Part shown: one piece after another, positions 8,987 through 17,506 of the stretch
Position numbering within the stretch: the first letter of the stretch is position 1
How the letters are laid out: every line of letters begins with the position of its first letter
NCBI RefSeq assembly: GCF_024691275.1
Contig: NZ_JAILNU010000112.1
Location: 41,120 to 105,119 of the forward strand
From: Ruminococcus sp.
GTDB taxonomy: Bacteria; Bacillota; Clostridia; Oscillospirales; Ruminococcaceae
Length of the DNA: 64,000 bases
Reading direction: 5' to 3'
Made by a program: the position numbers and the translations under genes
The notes under the pieces: model-generated
The model's database searches: none
What the model saw: the letters and a program-made list of their open reading frames with translations, nothing else
What the model was told of the DNA's origin: nothing

Positions 8987-10219
8987 TCATATTTTTACGC
9001 CGTTGGCTTTGAGAAGCTCTCTTGCCGTTTCGACTGAATCAACGCCTGTGGCGTTCTTTACGGGAGCGAATTCCTTCTCACGAACAACTTCATAAGCAAG
9101 ACAGCTGTCCTGCATATGCACCATATCAAGAACAAGTGTCTCGAATTTGTGACCGTTCGGCTTGTCAGGAGTGATAAATTCGCAGTTTTCATTCATATAC
9201 GGTATTTTCTTGTCAACGATATGAACAGGCATTTTATTATCACATATCTCCTCCAGTTTTGAAACATTAAAGAGATAATTGAGTATAACACCGTATTTAT
9301 ATGCGAGTTCGCCGTTTTCGTCAAGGAGAGTACGCATTTCCTCGGTCATTTCATAATACTCCACTATCGAAGGCATTCCGTCTTCGAGGCAAAGTACGCC
9401 AACTCTTTCATCGGGGTCTGCCTTACTTACGACCTTGCCGCCGGACTGAAGTCCGGATTTGATGACCGCACCTATAAAGCCGGGGTCTGCAATACGCTGG
9501 AGAACATTGTCCACAGCGAATACATTTATCCATTCTACGCCCTTTGTCTTTATTTCATCAAGAAGACCTGCTCTCACGAGAGACGAGAACCATCCGCCGT
9601 TTCCGTTAGGCGAAATAGAGATCTTTGACTTGCTCTCCATAAGCACCTTGCCGTTAAAATCTACCGACGGAGCCATATCCTGTATAAAGAAACGCACATA
9701 ATCCGGATTATAGCCGAAATAGTTCTTCTCCCTGAAAAAGTTTATGGTATCGCTGTTATTCTTCTCGCTGGTCATGATATAAAGAGGGACCCATGCATCT
9801 GCAAGCTTAACGACATCCATAAGATTATTTATAAGGCACTGGAATATATACAGCTCCTCATCAACGCCGATCCTGAACATTCCCTTTGGCTTGTCAAAGC
9901 CAAGTCTTGTTCCCTGACCTCCTGCCAGAAGGACTGCGGCGGCTTTACCGGCTTTTATTGCTTCAAGACCTGTTTTTATATACTCCTCGCTGTTTTTGGC
10001 AATGTCGTTTATAGTAACAGCTCCCAAAGGTGCAAAAGTACCGCGCACGGAATTACTGTTTTTCTCAGCATCAAGATTATCAAGAACAGAAAAATCAATC
10101 AACTCGATCTGTCCGAGAAGCTCTTTCTTTTCATCATCGTTTAGTTCATCATAATATTTCATGATATGTTCCTGTCCGTATTCTGAAAGTATACGGATCG
10201 CATTTTCACGGTCTAACAT
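8987..10219 (-). CDS. UDP-sugar pyrophosphorylase, UDPGP/UAP family
   Basis: Makes a UDP-sugar and PPi from UTP and a sugar 1-phosphate. Seen: the nucleotide-binding loop LLAGGQGTRLGFDKPKGMF near residues 96-114, and later VDNVLQRIADPGFIGAVI and KVVSKADPDERVGVLCLEDG, which follow the layout of eukaryotic UDP-GlcNAc pyrophosphorylases and UGPs. It does not resemble bacterial GalU or GlmU. At 410 aa it is a little shorter than the eukaryotic enzymes. The exact sugar (Glc-1-P, GlcNAc-1-P or Gal-1-P) cannot be fixed. It has its own promoter and lies just downstream of the PPi-dependent phosphofructokinase gene. Confidence 0.85.
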   Translation of the reverse strand: MLDRENAIRILSEYGQEHIMKYYDELNDDEKKELLGQIELIDFSVLDNLDAEKNSNSVRGTFAPLGAVTINDIAKNSEEYIKTGLEAIKAGKAAAVLLAGGQGTRLGFDKPKGMFRIGVDEELYIFQCLINNLMDVVKLADAWVPLYIMTSEKNNSDTINFFREKNYFGYNPDYVRFFIQDMAPSVDFNGKVLMESKSKISISPNGNGGWFSSLVRAGLLDEIKTKGVEWINVFAVDNVLQRIADPGFIGAVIKSGLQSGGKVVSKADPDERVGVLCLEDGMPSIVEYYEMTEEMRTLLDENGELAYKYGVILNYLFNVSKLEEICDNKMPVHIVDKKIPYMNENCEFITPDKPNGHKFETLVLDMVHMQDSCLAYEVVREKEFAPVKNATGVDSVETARELLKANGVKI

Positions 10220-10263
10220 AAACTCCTCCTTTTCAGCAGCCTAAGGCAGCTGCACTTTTGTTT

Positions 10264-10292
10264 ATTATAACATAATAACAGAAAATAGTCAA
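10264..10292 (-). promoter_or_regulatory. Sigma-A promoter of the UDP-sugar pyrophosphorylase gene
   Basis: On the minus strand TTGACT, 17-bp spacer, TATAAT, about 45 bp in front of the start codon. Confidence 0.7.
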
Positions 10293-10333
10293 CAAAACAA
10301 AGAAAGTACACAAAAAATTAACAAAAGCAAAAG

Positions 10334-10369
10334 AAAACAGACAGATACAAACGTATATCTGTCTGTTTT
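10334..10369 (-). terminator. Terminator after the phosphofructokinase gene
   Basis: A 14-bp perfect stem AAAACAGACAGATA and its complement, 20 bp after the stop codon. The 3' arm ends in TTTT and is followed by CTTTTGCTTTTG on the minus strand. Confidence 0.8.
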
Positions 10370-10388
10370 GTACATGGTAGATCTGTTA

Positions 10389-11606
10389 TCAGATAACGAA
10401 ATTAAGCGGCATTCCGTTTTTCATTATAGCGTGGAGCTCTCCCTGTATAAGCGGCATAAGGTAGTCGTATGCAGGCGGAAGAACATTGTTGCCCTTCTCG
10501 TTTATCCACTCGCGCGGGAAGAATTTTTCGGAATTAGCAGCCTTTGAAGCATCTACTGTGTCTATCCTGTAGCTGTACGGCATATTGGATTCACGTGCAA
10601 ATACCATCATACAGCCTGATTTTCCCTCAAGACCTGCATTTACCGCAGACATTCCTATAGCCTCCGATGAGCGGATATCTTCAAGGGACGCAATGTGCGA
10701 GCTGCATCTCTGCATAACATTCAGCTCGATAGAACGTACCTTGCAGCCTATCTCGGCACCTACGAGCTTTTCAAGGAATTTGCCTATTCCCGCAAGATAG
10801 CTGTGACCAAATACATCTTTTGCACCCGACTGGAATTCCTCCGCTGCAAATTTGCCCTCTGCTGTCTTTACGCCCTCTGAAACTACTACTATGACAGCTC
10901 TGTGCTTCTTCATCTCTGCCTTAACATCGGAGAGAAAGCCTTCGATGCTGAATGTTGTTTCAGGGAGATAAATAAGATGAGGAGCACTTTCACCGTTGGC
11001 TCTGATACAGCACGAAGCTGCTGCGAGCCATCCTGCGTGTCTGCCCATTGTTTCGATAATAGTTACAGAAGGTATGCTGTAAACATTACTGTCTCTTGTG
11101 ATCTCCTGTACAGTTGCCGCAACATATTTTGCAGCTGAACCGAATCCGGGAGAATGGTCGGTCTCGCAAAGATCGTTGTCGATAGTTTTGGGTATGCCGA
11201 TTATTTTTATGTCAGTGATATTCTTATCCTTTAAATAAGCGGAATATTTTGCAACAGTATCCATTGAATCGTTTCCGCCGATATAGAAGAACATACCTAT
11301 ATTACGCTTATGGAGCACATCTGTGATCTGCTCGTACACTTCGCTGTTCTCTCTGTGGTCAGGCAATTTTTTTCTGCATGATCCAAGAACAGCAGATGGT
11401 GTTCTGAGGAGGAGCTGATAGCTTACATCGCTGTCGATCTTCTCCGAAAGATCAACCATTTCATCTCTGATTATGCCCTCGATACCGTTCAGCGCTCCGT
11501 AGATCTTCTCGATCTTGTCCGAACGCTGTGCTGCGCTGAATACTCCTGCCAGTGAGGCATTTATAGCGCAGGTAGGACCTCCTGACTGTGCAACTGCAAT
11601 ATTCAT
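10389..11606 (-). CDS. pfp: PPi-dependent 6-phosphofructokinase
   Basis: Phosphorylates fructose 6-phosphate to the 1,6-bisphosphate in glycolysis. The two positions that set donor specificity are of the PPi type: GGNDSM has Asp where ATP enzymes have Gly, and PKTIDND has Lys where ATP enzymes have Gly. I infer use of PPi, making the reaction reversible. The start is the ATG at 11606 in front of NIAVAQSGGPTCAINA, with TTAAGG upstream; an open frame reaches 63 nt further but carries no family sequence. 405 aa. The next gene downstream makes PPi. It has its own promoter. Confidence 0.88.
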   Translation of the reverse strand: MNIAVAQSGGPTCAINASLAGVFSAAQRSDKIEKIYGALNGIEGIIRDEMVDLSEKIDSDVSYQLLLRTPSAVLGSCRKKLPDHRENSEVYEQITDVLHKRNIGMFFYIGGNDSMDTVAKYSAYLKDKNITDIKIIGIPKTIDNDLCETDHSPGFGSAAKYVAATVQEITRDSNVYSIPSVTIIETMGRHAGWLAAASCCIRANGESAPHLIYLPETTFSIEGFLSDVKAEMKKHRAVIVVVSEGVKTAEGKFAAEEFQSGAKDVFGHSYLAGIGKFLEKLVGAEIGCKVRSIELNVMQRCSSHIASLEDIRSSEAIGMSAVNAGLEGKSGCMMVFARESNMPYSYRIDTVDASKAANSEKFFPREWINEKGNNVLPPAYDYLMPLIQGELHAIMKNGMPLNFVI

Positions 11607-11683
11607 AAACCTTAATGTAGCCAGACTGATACAACAGACCTGACCGTTCCCTCTCATAATATTTGCCAAAAGGCTTTAATATT

Positions 11684-11712
11684 ATTATAACATAGCAGGT
11701 TTTCCATTTCAA
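11684..11712 (-). promoter_or_regulatory. Sigma-A promoter of pfp
   Basis: On the minus strand TTGAAA, 17-bp spacer, TATAAT with a TGT extension in front of the -10; about 75 bp of 5' leader precede the pfp start codon. Confidence 0.65.
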
Positions 11713-11799
11713 TGAGTATAAAATCCAAAAATAGATTGGTGAAAATCGCAATATTTGACCATTATAGCAATAAACGACTGATATAATGTTATCATCTTA

Positions 11800-12588
11800 T
11801 CATATAAGTCCGAAATGACTCAGTGCGTTAGCAATACCATCTTCCTCGATAGGAGTTGTGACATATGCGACATACGGATAAAGCTGTTCTGCACCGCCCA
11901 TTGCGATACTGTTCGGAACAGCTTCCAGCATTGGAAGATCGTTCATACTGTCACCGATAGCATATGCGTTTTCCATTGGAATATCCAGTTCTTTAAGTAT
12001 TGCCTGTATTCCTGTTGCTTTGGAATATCCCAGCGGTACATTTTCGTAAAATCCGCCGCCGCGGTCTATTATCGAGAAGTTCTTGCTTATTTCGGAGCGG
12101 AACAGTTCCATATCACTGTTTTCGTTCTGCCATATGACGAACTTGTCAAAGCCGAAGTTTTCGTTCTCAACTCTGCCGCTGATATCTATTCCCGAATCCA
12201 CGAATACTTCCATGAATTCTTTTAGTCCGTCAGACATTTGCGCCTTATCATCAAAGAAATAGCCGTCCCTGTGCTCATAAACAGGTGTCACATTGCATTT
12301 GCGCAAAAAATCGGCTATCCTTCTGCATTCTGACTTTTCAATAGTCCTGTATAACAGCGTTTTACCGCTATACTCTATGTATGTTCCGCAGCCGCATATA
12401 TATCCGTCAAAGCCCAGTTCCTTGACCCTTGGACTTATATTGAATGCTGTTCTGCCCGAATTGATAAATGTAAGGTTTCCTTTTTCGCGGGTAATTCTTA
12501 TGGCATCACGGGTGCTCTGTGGAATGACCGACCTTTCGTCCTCTGTTGCTATCGTACCATCAATATCAAAAAAGATTATTGACTTCAT
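11800..12588 (-). CDS. HAD-superfamily phosphatase, Cof/IIB type
   Basis: A cytoplasmic sugar-phosphate or nucleotide phosphatase of the Cof family. Seen: motif I FFDIDGTIATED at the N-terminus with the nucleophilic Asp, a C2-type cap in the middle, a lysine in the GYSKATGIQ region and motif IV GDSMNDLPML. 262 aa, usual length. It stands alone with its own promoter and faces the corrinoid adenosyltransferase gene divergently. Substrate unknown; members of this family act on many phosphorylated metabolites. Confidence 0.85.
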   Translation of the reverse strand: MKSIIFFDIDGTIATEDERSVIPQSTRDAIRITREKGNLTFINSGRTAFNISPRVKELGFDGYICGCGTYIEYSGKTLLYRTIEKSECRRIADFLRKCNVTPVYEHRDGYFFDDKAQMSDGLKEFMEVFVDSGIDISGRVENENFGFDKFVIWQNENSDMELFRSEISKNFSIIDRGGGFYENVPLGYSKATGIQAILKELDIPMENAYAIGDSMNDLPMLEAVPNSIAMGGAEQLYPYVAYVTTPIEEDGIANALSHFGLI

Positions 12589-12617
12589 TAAAACACTCCT
12601 TATTATTTTCTATCAAT

Positions 12618-12646
12618 ATTATATTCTATTAGGAAATAGCTGTCAA
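12618..12646 (-). promoter_or_regulatory. Sigma-A promoter of the HAD phosphatase gene
   Basis: On the minus strand TTGACA, 17-bp spacer, TATAAT; about 30 bp in front of the start codon. Confidence 0.7.
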
Positions 12647-12698
12647 GTATTGATTCTTTATGCGGTATATGTTATTATTTTATAAAGGAGTGAGTTAA

Positions 12699-13214
12699 AT
12701 GATACACATATATTACGGAAACGGCAAGGGCAAGACTACTGCTGCTGTCGGACTTGCCGTAAGGGCTGTCGGCGCAGGCATGAATGTCGGATTTTTCCAG
12801 TTTTTAAAAAACGGGAATTCTTCTGAAATAAGCGTACTGAAGTCGCTTGGCAGTATCGCGGTAATGTGCTGCGAAGAATGCAATAAATTCACGTTTGCCA
12901 TGAACGAAGGCGAAAAAAGAGCTGTGACCCATAAACATACAGAAATGCTTAAAAAAGCCTCTGCAATGATAGAAAGCGGTGATGTACAGCTTATAGTCCT
13001 CGATGAATTTATTGATGCATATAACAAAAAAATGATTGATACAGATCTGGCAGAAAGGTTTATTTCGGATACAGCTAAAAAATGCGAAGTTGTCATGACG
13101 GGCAGAGAGCCATCGGAAATGTTCAGGGGAAATGCCGATTATATCACTGAAATGTCAGCCGTCAAGCACCCTTATGAAAAAGGTATTACAGCAAGAAAAG
13201 GTATAGAATATTAA
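12699..13214 (+). CDS. cobO: Cob(I)alamin / corrinoid adenosyltransferase, CobA/CobO type
   Basis: Transfers the adenosyl group of ATP to the cobalt of a corrinoid, making the coenzyme form of vitamin B12. Seen: the P-loop GNGKGKTTAAVGLAVRAVG at residues 6-24, FFQFLK shortly after, the LIVLDEFIDAY Walker B-like segment and the C-terminal VVMTGREPSE motif. All are CobA-family marks. 171 aa is normal. A ribosome binding site AAGGAG is just upstream. It is a single gene with no other cobalamin genes nearby, so it probably serves corrinoid salvage. Confidence 0.9.
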   Translation: MIHIYYGNGKGKTTAAVGLAVRAVGAGMNVGFFQFLKNGNSSEISVLKSLGSIAVMCCEECNKFTFAMNEGEKRAVTHKHTEMLKKASAMIESGDVQLIVLDEFIDAYNKKMIDTDLAERFISDTAKKCEVVMTGREPSEMFRGNADYITEMSAVKHPYEKGITARKGIEY

Positions 13215-13240
13215 AAAAGCCGCAATACTGCGGCTTTTTT
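13213..13240. terminator. Bidirectional terminator between cobO and the 73-aa gene
   Basis: AAAAAAGCCGC, a 6-nt loop and GCGGCTTTTTT. It works on paper in both directions and overlaps the stop codon of both convergent genes. Confidence 0.85.
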
Positions 13241-13461
13241 TACTTCAGATTTTTAAGCTCTTCCAAGAGTGCCATATCTTCAGAATTGATCTTCATGTTA
13301 GTGACGATGGTCTTGTTATCAGTCGTTATGACTTTTATTTCGATAATGCTTCCCTCCTGCAAAGTTCCTGTTGCAGCCTGAAAGAACAGCGGAACTTTAG
13401 GGTGATTCTCCTTGAATCTTTCCAGGAGAGATTTAAGCTTAAATACGTTCATAGGATTCAT
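13240..13461 (-). CDS. Small protein of unknown function, 73 aa
   Basis: Not recognised. A lysine-rich N-terminal helix (MNVFKLKSLLERFKENHPKV) is followed by a region with beta-strand pattern (GTLQEGSIIEIKVITTDNKTIVTNMKI) and a final helix ending ELKNLK. No cysteines, signal peptide or membrane segment. The start has GAGGTG 8 nt in front. It lies 55 bp downstream of the Gx-transporter gene in the same direction and may be the last gene of the ApbE operon. Confidence 0.6.
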   Translation of the reverse strand: MNPMNVFKLKSLLERFKENHPKVPLFFQAATGTLQEGSIIEIKVITTDNKTIVTNMKINSEDMALLEELKNLK

Positions 13462-13516
13462 TTATTTTTCACCTCTGATATATTATAACACACTAAGCAG
13501 CATTTTTCAATGCATT

Positions 13517-14017
13517 TTATGTTTTGTCGTCTGTAATATTTCTTTTTATAAGGAGCTGCGCACATATGCCTGTAAAAGCTCCTGCAATGCAGCCCGCAGC
13601 TATAAGGAACGGATAAAATGACAGGACAGTCAGTGTTCCTGTCATGAGTACAGCTGCTGCTATTTGACCTGTGTTATGCAGGATAGCTCCGAAAATACTG
13701 CTAAGCCATATAAAGTTTACAGGTATGGCTCTCTTTATGAGCAGCATTCCTGCAAGGCAGGTAAGAGCTCCTGTCAGACTGTATGGCAGCGCTGAGATAT
13801 TGCCGCCAAAAATTGCTCCGAGAACAACTCTTGTCGTAACGATAAGAAAAACGTCCTTTGCGGTGTATTTATATACAGCGTATACAGTTATGATATTTGC
13901 AAGTCCGAGCTTTACGCCCGGTATCGGTACAATATCAGGAAATTGCAGCTCTATTATAAATATGATAAGTGCAAGCGCGGTAAGCAGCGCAAGTCTTGTC
14001 AGTTTTTTTGTTTTCAT
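13517..14017 (-). CDS. Gx-transporter / HepS component I family membrane protein (EetB-like)
   Basis: An integral membrane protein with about five hydrophobic helices, 166 aa. The pattern PDIVPIPGVKLGLANI and the glycine-rich GAIFGGNISALPYSLTGAL match the family called Gx transporter or heptaprenyl diphosphate synthase component I. In Listeria, EetB of the extracellular electron transfer locus belongs here, next to EetA and an ApbE flavin transferase, the same three families as in this operon. I chose the ATG at 14017, which overlaps the upstream stop codon; an earlier in-frame start has no family sequence. Molecular function is not established; a link to quinone or flavin export is inference. 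Confidence 0.8.
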   Translation of the reverse strand: MKTKKLTRLALLTALALIIFIIELQFPDIVPIPGVKLGLANIITVYAVYKYTAKDVFLIVTTRVVLGAIFGGNISALPYSLTGALTCLAGMLLIKRAIPVNFIWLSSIFGAILHNTGQIAAAVLMTGTLTVLSFYPFLIAAGCIAGAFTGICAQLLIKRNITDDKT

Positions 14018-14018
14018 A

Positions 14019-14375
14019 TCAGGAATCCCTCTTATCGGCATATCTTATGACAAGTCGGTGCGGAAGGCATACTATAGGTATCTGCTCGGAACGCAGCACC
14101 CCTGTTTTTACGCAGGTGTGGTCGGAGCAGTCTGCGTCAGATATGCATATAGTTCCGTTTTCAATTTTTATGTCGTTCCAGCCGCCGTCAGGAGCATTGA
14201 CACGTATAGTCCTGTCCTTTTCCTTAGAAAGGTCGAAAGTATATATCACCTTGTTGTTCTGTACGACTTCAACGATCGTACTGTCGGAGTCCCTGAAACT
14301 CAGCAATATCCATACTAATGAGCCGACAAACAGCAAAGCTGCTGCTGCGATAAGTATTTTTACCCCTTTAGTCAA
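14019..14375 (-). CDS. NusG domain II-containing membrane-anchored protein (EetA-like)
   Basis: 118 aa with one N-terminal membrane helix (about 5-26) and an extracytoplasmic NusG-II domain. Seen: the family pattern with cysteines CSDHTCVKTG and a third in IVCLPHRLVI. The three cysteines and the CLPH turn are typical of the NusG_II proteins linked to ApbE flavinylation loci, such as Listeria EetA. The gene overlaps apbE upstream by 8 nt and the Gx transporter follows directly, so the three are translationally coupled. It has no relation to transcription factor NusG beyond the shared fold. Confidence 0.85.
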   Translation of the reverse strand: MTKGVKILIAAAALLFVGSLVWILLSFRDSDSTIVEVVQNNKVIYTFDLSKEKDRTIRVNAPDGGWNDIKIENGTICISDADCSDHTCVKTGVLRSEQIPIVCLPHRLVIRYADKRDS

Positions 14376-15408
14376 TTGCTGTCACCTCCGCAGGCATATC
14401 GCTTATATTGGTAAACTTATCACTCAGTCCGCTTGAATAGTATATCTTCCTGTCGTCAGTCACAAGTATAACATCATTCTCCGGATTATCCGCAAGATAT
14501 TCCTTTATTTTATCTAAGCCCATTACAAAAAATGCCGTAGACAGTGCATCACATTCAAGTCCGTTATCACCGATGACTGTTGCCGAAACGATACCGTTAT
14601 CAGCAGGAAAACCGTCTTTCGGATCAAGAATATGCCAGTAGTTCCTGCCGTCATCTCCTGTGAAAAATCGCTCGTAATTTCCCGAAGTTATAACGGCTTT
14701 TCCGGAAATCTCCACGACGCACATATCTTTTTCAGGAGAAAACGGATCACGTACTGCCACCTTCCAGCTGCTTCCGTCAGGCTTGCTTCCCAGAGCCTGC
14801 ACATTGCCGCCAAGGCTTACTATAGCAGAACTAACACCGTGAGACTTCATGATATCTATTACTTCGTCACCTGTGTAGCCCTTTGCAAGTGCACCAAGGT
14901 CTATTTCAGCGTTTTCGGACAGCTCTGCTTTATTGCCGTTCAGCTTTATCCGTTCATATCCGACATTTTTAAGGAGCTCATCTATCCTTTTTTTATCCGG
15001 GATACTGTACTCGCCTGTTGTAAAGCCCCACTCTCTGACCAGCGGATAAAGTGTTATATCAAGTGCTCCGTTGGTCATGCTGCCTATATCAACAGCCTTC
15101 CTGATTATTCTTGCCGTATCATCAGATATATCGGCATTTTTATTATGATCCAGTACCCACACATCACTGTTTTCAGAAGTAACGGACAGTTCTTTTTCGA
15201 GCTGATATATACGCTCCTCTGCTTCATTCAGAACAGTTTCGGCATCATCGCTGTACACTTTGAGATTCATGTATGTGTCCATTGCAAATACATCACGAGT
15301 CACAGCCTCGTTGCTGCTTTTAGTACCTGTATTCTGTTTATCGTTACAGCTGCACAGCGAAAGGATAACAGCTGTAAGCAATACCAAGTTGAGTTTCTTT
15401 ATGGTCAT
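14368..15408 (-). CDS. apbE: FAD:protein FMN transferase ApbE, lipoprotein
   Basis: Attaches FMN from FAD covalently to Thr/Ser of extracytoplasmic redox proteins. Seen: a signal sequence ending in the lipobox LSLCSC, then the ApbE motifs DIGALAKGY, SLGGNVQALG, HILDPKDGFPA and DALSTAFFVMG. I chose the ATG at 15408 because TAGGAG stands 7 nt before it and the lipoprotein signal starts there; the frame is open 60 nt further up without these. 346 aa, usual length. First gene of the apbE/NusG-II/Gx operon. No protein with an FMN-binding domain is encoded in the window, so its target must be elsewhere. Confidence 0.93.
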   Translation of the reverse strand: MTIKKLNLVLLTAVILSLCSCNDKQNTGTKSSNEAVTRDVFAMDTYMNLKVYSDDAETVLNEAEERIYQLEKELSVTSENSDVWVLDHNKNADISDDTARIIRKAVDIGSMTNGALDITLYPLVREWGFTTGEYSIPDKKRIDELLKNVGYERIKLNGNKAELSENAEIDLGALAKGYTGDEVIDIMKSHGVSSAIVSLGGNVQALGSKPDGSSWKVAVRDPFSPEKDMCVVEISGKAVITSGNYERFFTGDDGRNYWHILDPKDGFPADNGIVSATVIGDNGLECDALSTAFFVMGLDKIKEYLADNPENDVILVTDDRKIYYSSGLSDKFTNISDMPAEVTAID

Positions 15409-15492
15409 TTTTATTCTCCTAACTAAAGCTTCAATAATTATATCATCTTTTGTTAGTATTTGCAACACGTTAATGTAAACTCAATGCAACAA

Positions 15493-15518
15493 AAGAGCGG
15501 ATCAGATGATCCGCTCTT
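15493..15518 (-). terminator. Terminator of the glycolytic operon after gpmI
   Basis: An 11-bp perfect stem AAGAGCGGATC and its complement with a 4-nt loop, 5 bp after the stop codon; minus-strand tail TTTTGTTG. Upstream of apbE on the other side. Confidence 0.8.
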
Positions 15519-15522
15519 AATA

Positions 15523-17043
15523 TTACTTTTTAAGAAGACTCTTGCCTGTCATTTCAGCTGGCTGTGGCACTCCCATGATATCAAGCATTGTTGGTGCAAG
15601 ATCAGCAAGTACTCCGCCTTCAGCAAGCTCTCCGTCTACTCCGACTGCAATGAGCGGAACAGGATTTGTGGTATGAGCTGTGAAAGGACTTCCGTCTGCT
15701 TCCATCATCTTGTCAGCATTACCGTGATCGGCAGTGATAAGTGCAGCACCACCCTTAGCAAGGATAGCATCGACCATGCGCCCAACGCAGGTATCGGTTG
15801 CCTCAACAGCCTTTACAGCTGCATCAAATATTCCTGTATGACCTACCATGTCGCAGTTAGCATAGTTGAGAATGATAACATCATACTTGTCAGCTTCGAT
15901 AGCCTCACAAACTGCATCACATACTTCATAAGCGCTCATTTCAGGTTTGAGATCGAATGTTGGAACGTCAGGAGACTTGATAAGTATTCTGTCTTCACCC
16001 TCGAACTGCTTTTCCTCGCCGCCGTTGAAGAAGAAAGTAACGTGTGCGTACTTCTGTGTTTCAGCAATGCGGAGCTGTGTCTTACCAAGCTTAGCAAGAT
16101 ACTCGCCCATAGTCATTGTGAGCTGCTCAGGAGGATATGCAACTGTTACATTAGGCATTGTTGCATCGTACTGAGCCATACATACGAAGTTAACGTTAAA
16201 GAAGCCGTTCTTTCTCTCGAAACCGCTGAAATCAGGGTCAACGAAGGAACGTGTGATCTGTCTTGCTCTGTCAGGACGGAAGTTGAAGAAGATAACGCTG
16301 TCGTCAGCCTTTATCTGTGCGCCGCCTTCGATAACTGTAGGAAGCATGAACTCGTCTGTAACTTCGTTAGCATAGGAGTTCTTTATTGCCTGAACAGGAT
16401 CGGACTCCTTAACGCCTTCGCCGTAAACGAGAGCTGCATAAGCCTTTTCAACTCTGTCCCATGCGTTGTCTCTGTCCATTGCATAGAAACGGCCTGAGAT
16501 CGTAGCGATCTTACCAACACCGATCTTGCTGAGCTCTGCTACAGCTTCTTCCATATACTCGGCAGCTGATGACGGAGGAACGTCACGTCCGTCAAGGAAA
16601 GCGTGGATGTAAACCTTGTCAAGACCGTTCTTCTTTGCCATTTCTACGATGCCGTAGAGGTGTTCCATGTGGCTGTGAACGCCGCCCGGTGAGAGAAGTC
16701 CCATAAGGTGGAGGGCGCTGCCCTTTTCCTTGCAGTTGTTCATTGCGCCGAGGATAGCCTTGTTGTTGAAGAAAGTGCCGTCCTTGATATCCTTGGATAT
16801 CTTAACGAGCATCTGGTATACTATACGTCCTGCACCAATATTTGTGTGGCCAACTTCAGAGTTACCCATCTGTCCGTCAGGAAGACCTACATCGAGACCG
16901 CTTGCGCCGATGATTGTGTTCGGACACTCAGCCATGTACTTGTCGATGTTAGGCTTCTTTGCAGCAGCGATAGCGTTGCCGTATGTATCAGGGTTATAGC
17001 CGAAGCCGTCCATGATTATAAGTGCTACAGGTTTTTTTGACAT
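15523..17043 (-). CDS. gpmI: 2,3-bisphosphoglycerate-independent phosphoglycerate mutase
   Basis: Converts 3-phosphoglycerate to 2-phosphoglycerate with two metal ions and a phosphoserine intermediate. Seen: LIIMDGFGYN at the N-terminus (first metal aspartate), MGNSEVGHTNIGAGR carrying the catalytic Ser, HAFLDGRDVPP, and near the C-terminus NYANCDMVGHTG and ITADHGNADKM (metal ligands). 506 aa, usual length. The ATG at 17043 has AGGAGG 8 nt upstream; the frame is open further without support. Last gene of the pgk-tpiA-gpmI operon. Confidence 0.96.
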   Translation of the reverse strand: MSKKPVALIIMDGFGYNPDTYGNAIAAAKKPNIDKYMAECPNTIIGASGLDVGLPDGQMGNSEVGHTNIGAGRIVYQMLVKISKDIKDGTFFNNKAILGAMNNCKEKGSALHLMGLLSPGGVHSHMEHLYGIVEMAKKNGLDKVYIHAFLDGRDVPPSSAAEYMEEAVAELSKIGVGKIATISGRFYAMDRDNAWDRVEKAYAALVYGEGVKESDPVQAIKNSYANEVTDEFMLPTVIEGGAQIKADDSVIFFNFRPDRARQITRSFVDPDFSGFERKNGFFNVNFVCMAQYDATMPNVTVAYPPEQLTMTMGEYLAKLGKTQLRIAETQKYAHVTFFFNGGEEKQFEGEDRILIKSPDVPTFDLKPEMSAYEVCDAVCEAIEADKYDVIILNYANCDMVGHTGIFDAAVKAVEATDTCVGRMVDAILAKGGAALITADHGNADKMMEADGSPFTAHTTNPVPLIAVGVDGELAEGGVLADLAPTMLDIMGVPQPAEMTGKSLLKK

Positions 17044-17045
17044 AT

Positions 17046-17453
17046 TTATCCTCCTATAAAACTTTTTAAATACCAATCGCTTTTATCAACATAATAATTT
17101 ATGCCGTTTTTTTCACACCAGTCAATGATCTTCTTCAAGGAGTATTTATCCTCGAAGATACGATAATCCGTAAGATTCTGTCCGCCGTCATCAACAGTTC
17201 CCCAGAACCGGTTCAGAAATTCCTTTTCATCTGTTATACTTTCAAAAAACTTTGCCAGCTTTTTATCGAATGTCTTAGTATAGGCTTTTTCGGCTTCGTT
17301 TTTTTCAGTGAACGGAAACGGTATGGGATCTTCTATAAAATCGGCCTCATCACTGTCCTTATCAACGATAAGGTAAGTATATGGATCAAACCAAAACTTT
17401 TCAGACTCAGCTCTGACAAGTTTAAAAACTTCATAATCTATTTTCAGTATCAT
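17046..17453 (-). CDS. Unknown acidic protein inside the glycolytic operon, 135 aa
   Basis: Not recognised. An aromatic, acidic protein (FWFDPYTYLIVDKDSDEADFIEDP) with no membrane segment, signal or cysteine motif except one WCEKNG. The pattern of alternating aromatic and charged residues suggests a small globular alpha/beta protein. It starts about 50 bp after tpiA and ends 2 bp before gpmI, its last codons covering the gpmI ribosome binding site. It is therefore probably cotranslated with gpmI. Confidence 0.6.
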   Translation of the reverse strand: MILKIDYEVFKLVRAESEKFWFDPYTYLIVDKDSDEADFIEDPIPFPFTEKNEAEKAYTKTFDKKLAKFFESITDEKEFLNRFWGTVDDGGQNLTDYRIFEDKYSLKKIIDWCEKNGINYYVDKSDWYLKSFIGG

Positions 17454-17476
17454 ATCATAATGCGAAGTTAAAATAG

Positions 17477-17495
17477 GGGCGGATAAAATCCGCCC
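17477..17495 (-). terminator. Hairpin between tpiA and the next gene
   Basis: An 8-bp GGGCGGAT stem with a 3-nt loop, 11 bp after the tpiA stop codon, followed on the minus strand by CTATTTTAA. It may act as a partial terminator or as a stabilising intercistronic hairpin; a similar GGGCGGAT arm is found after pgk. Confidence 0.55.
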
Positions 17496-17506
17496 TTCAG
17501 TTTATC

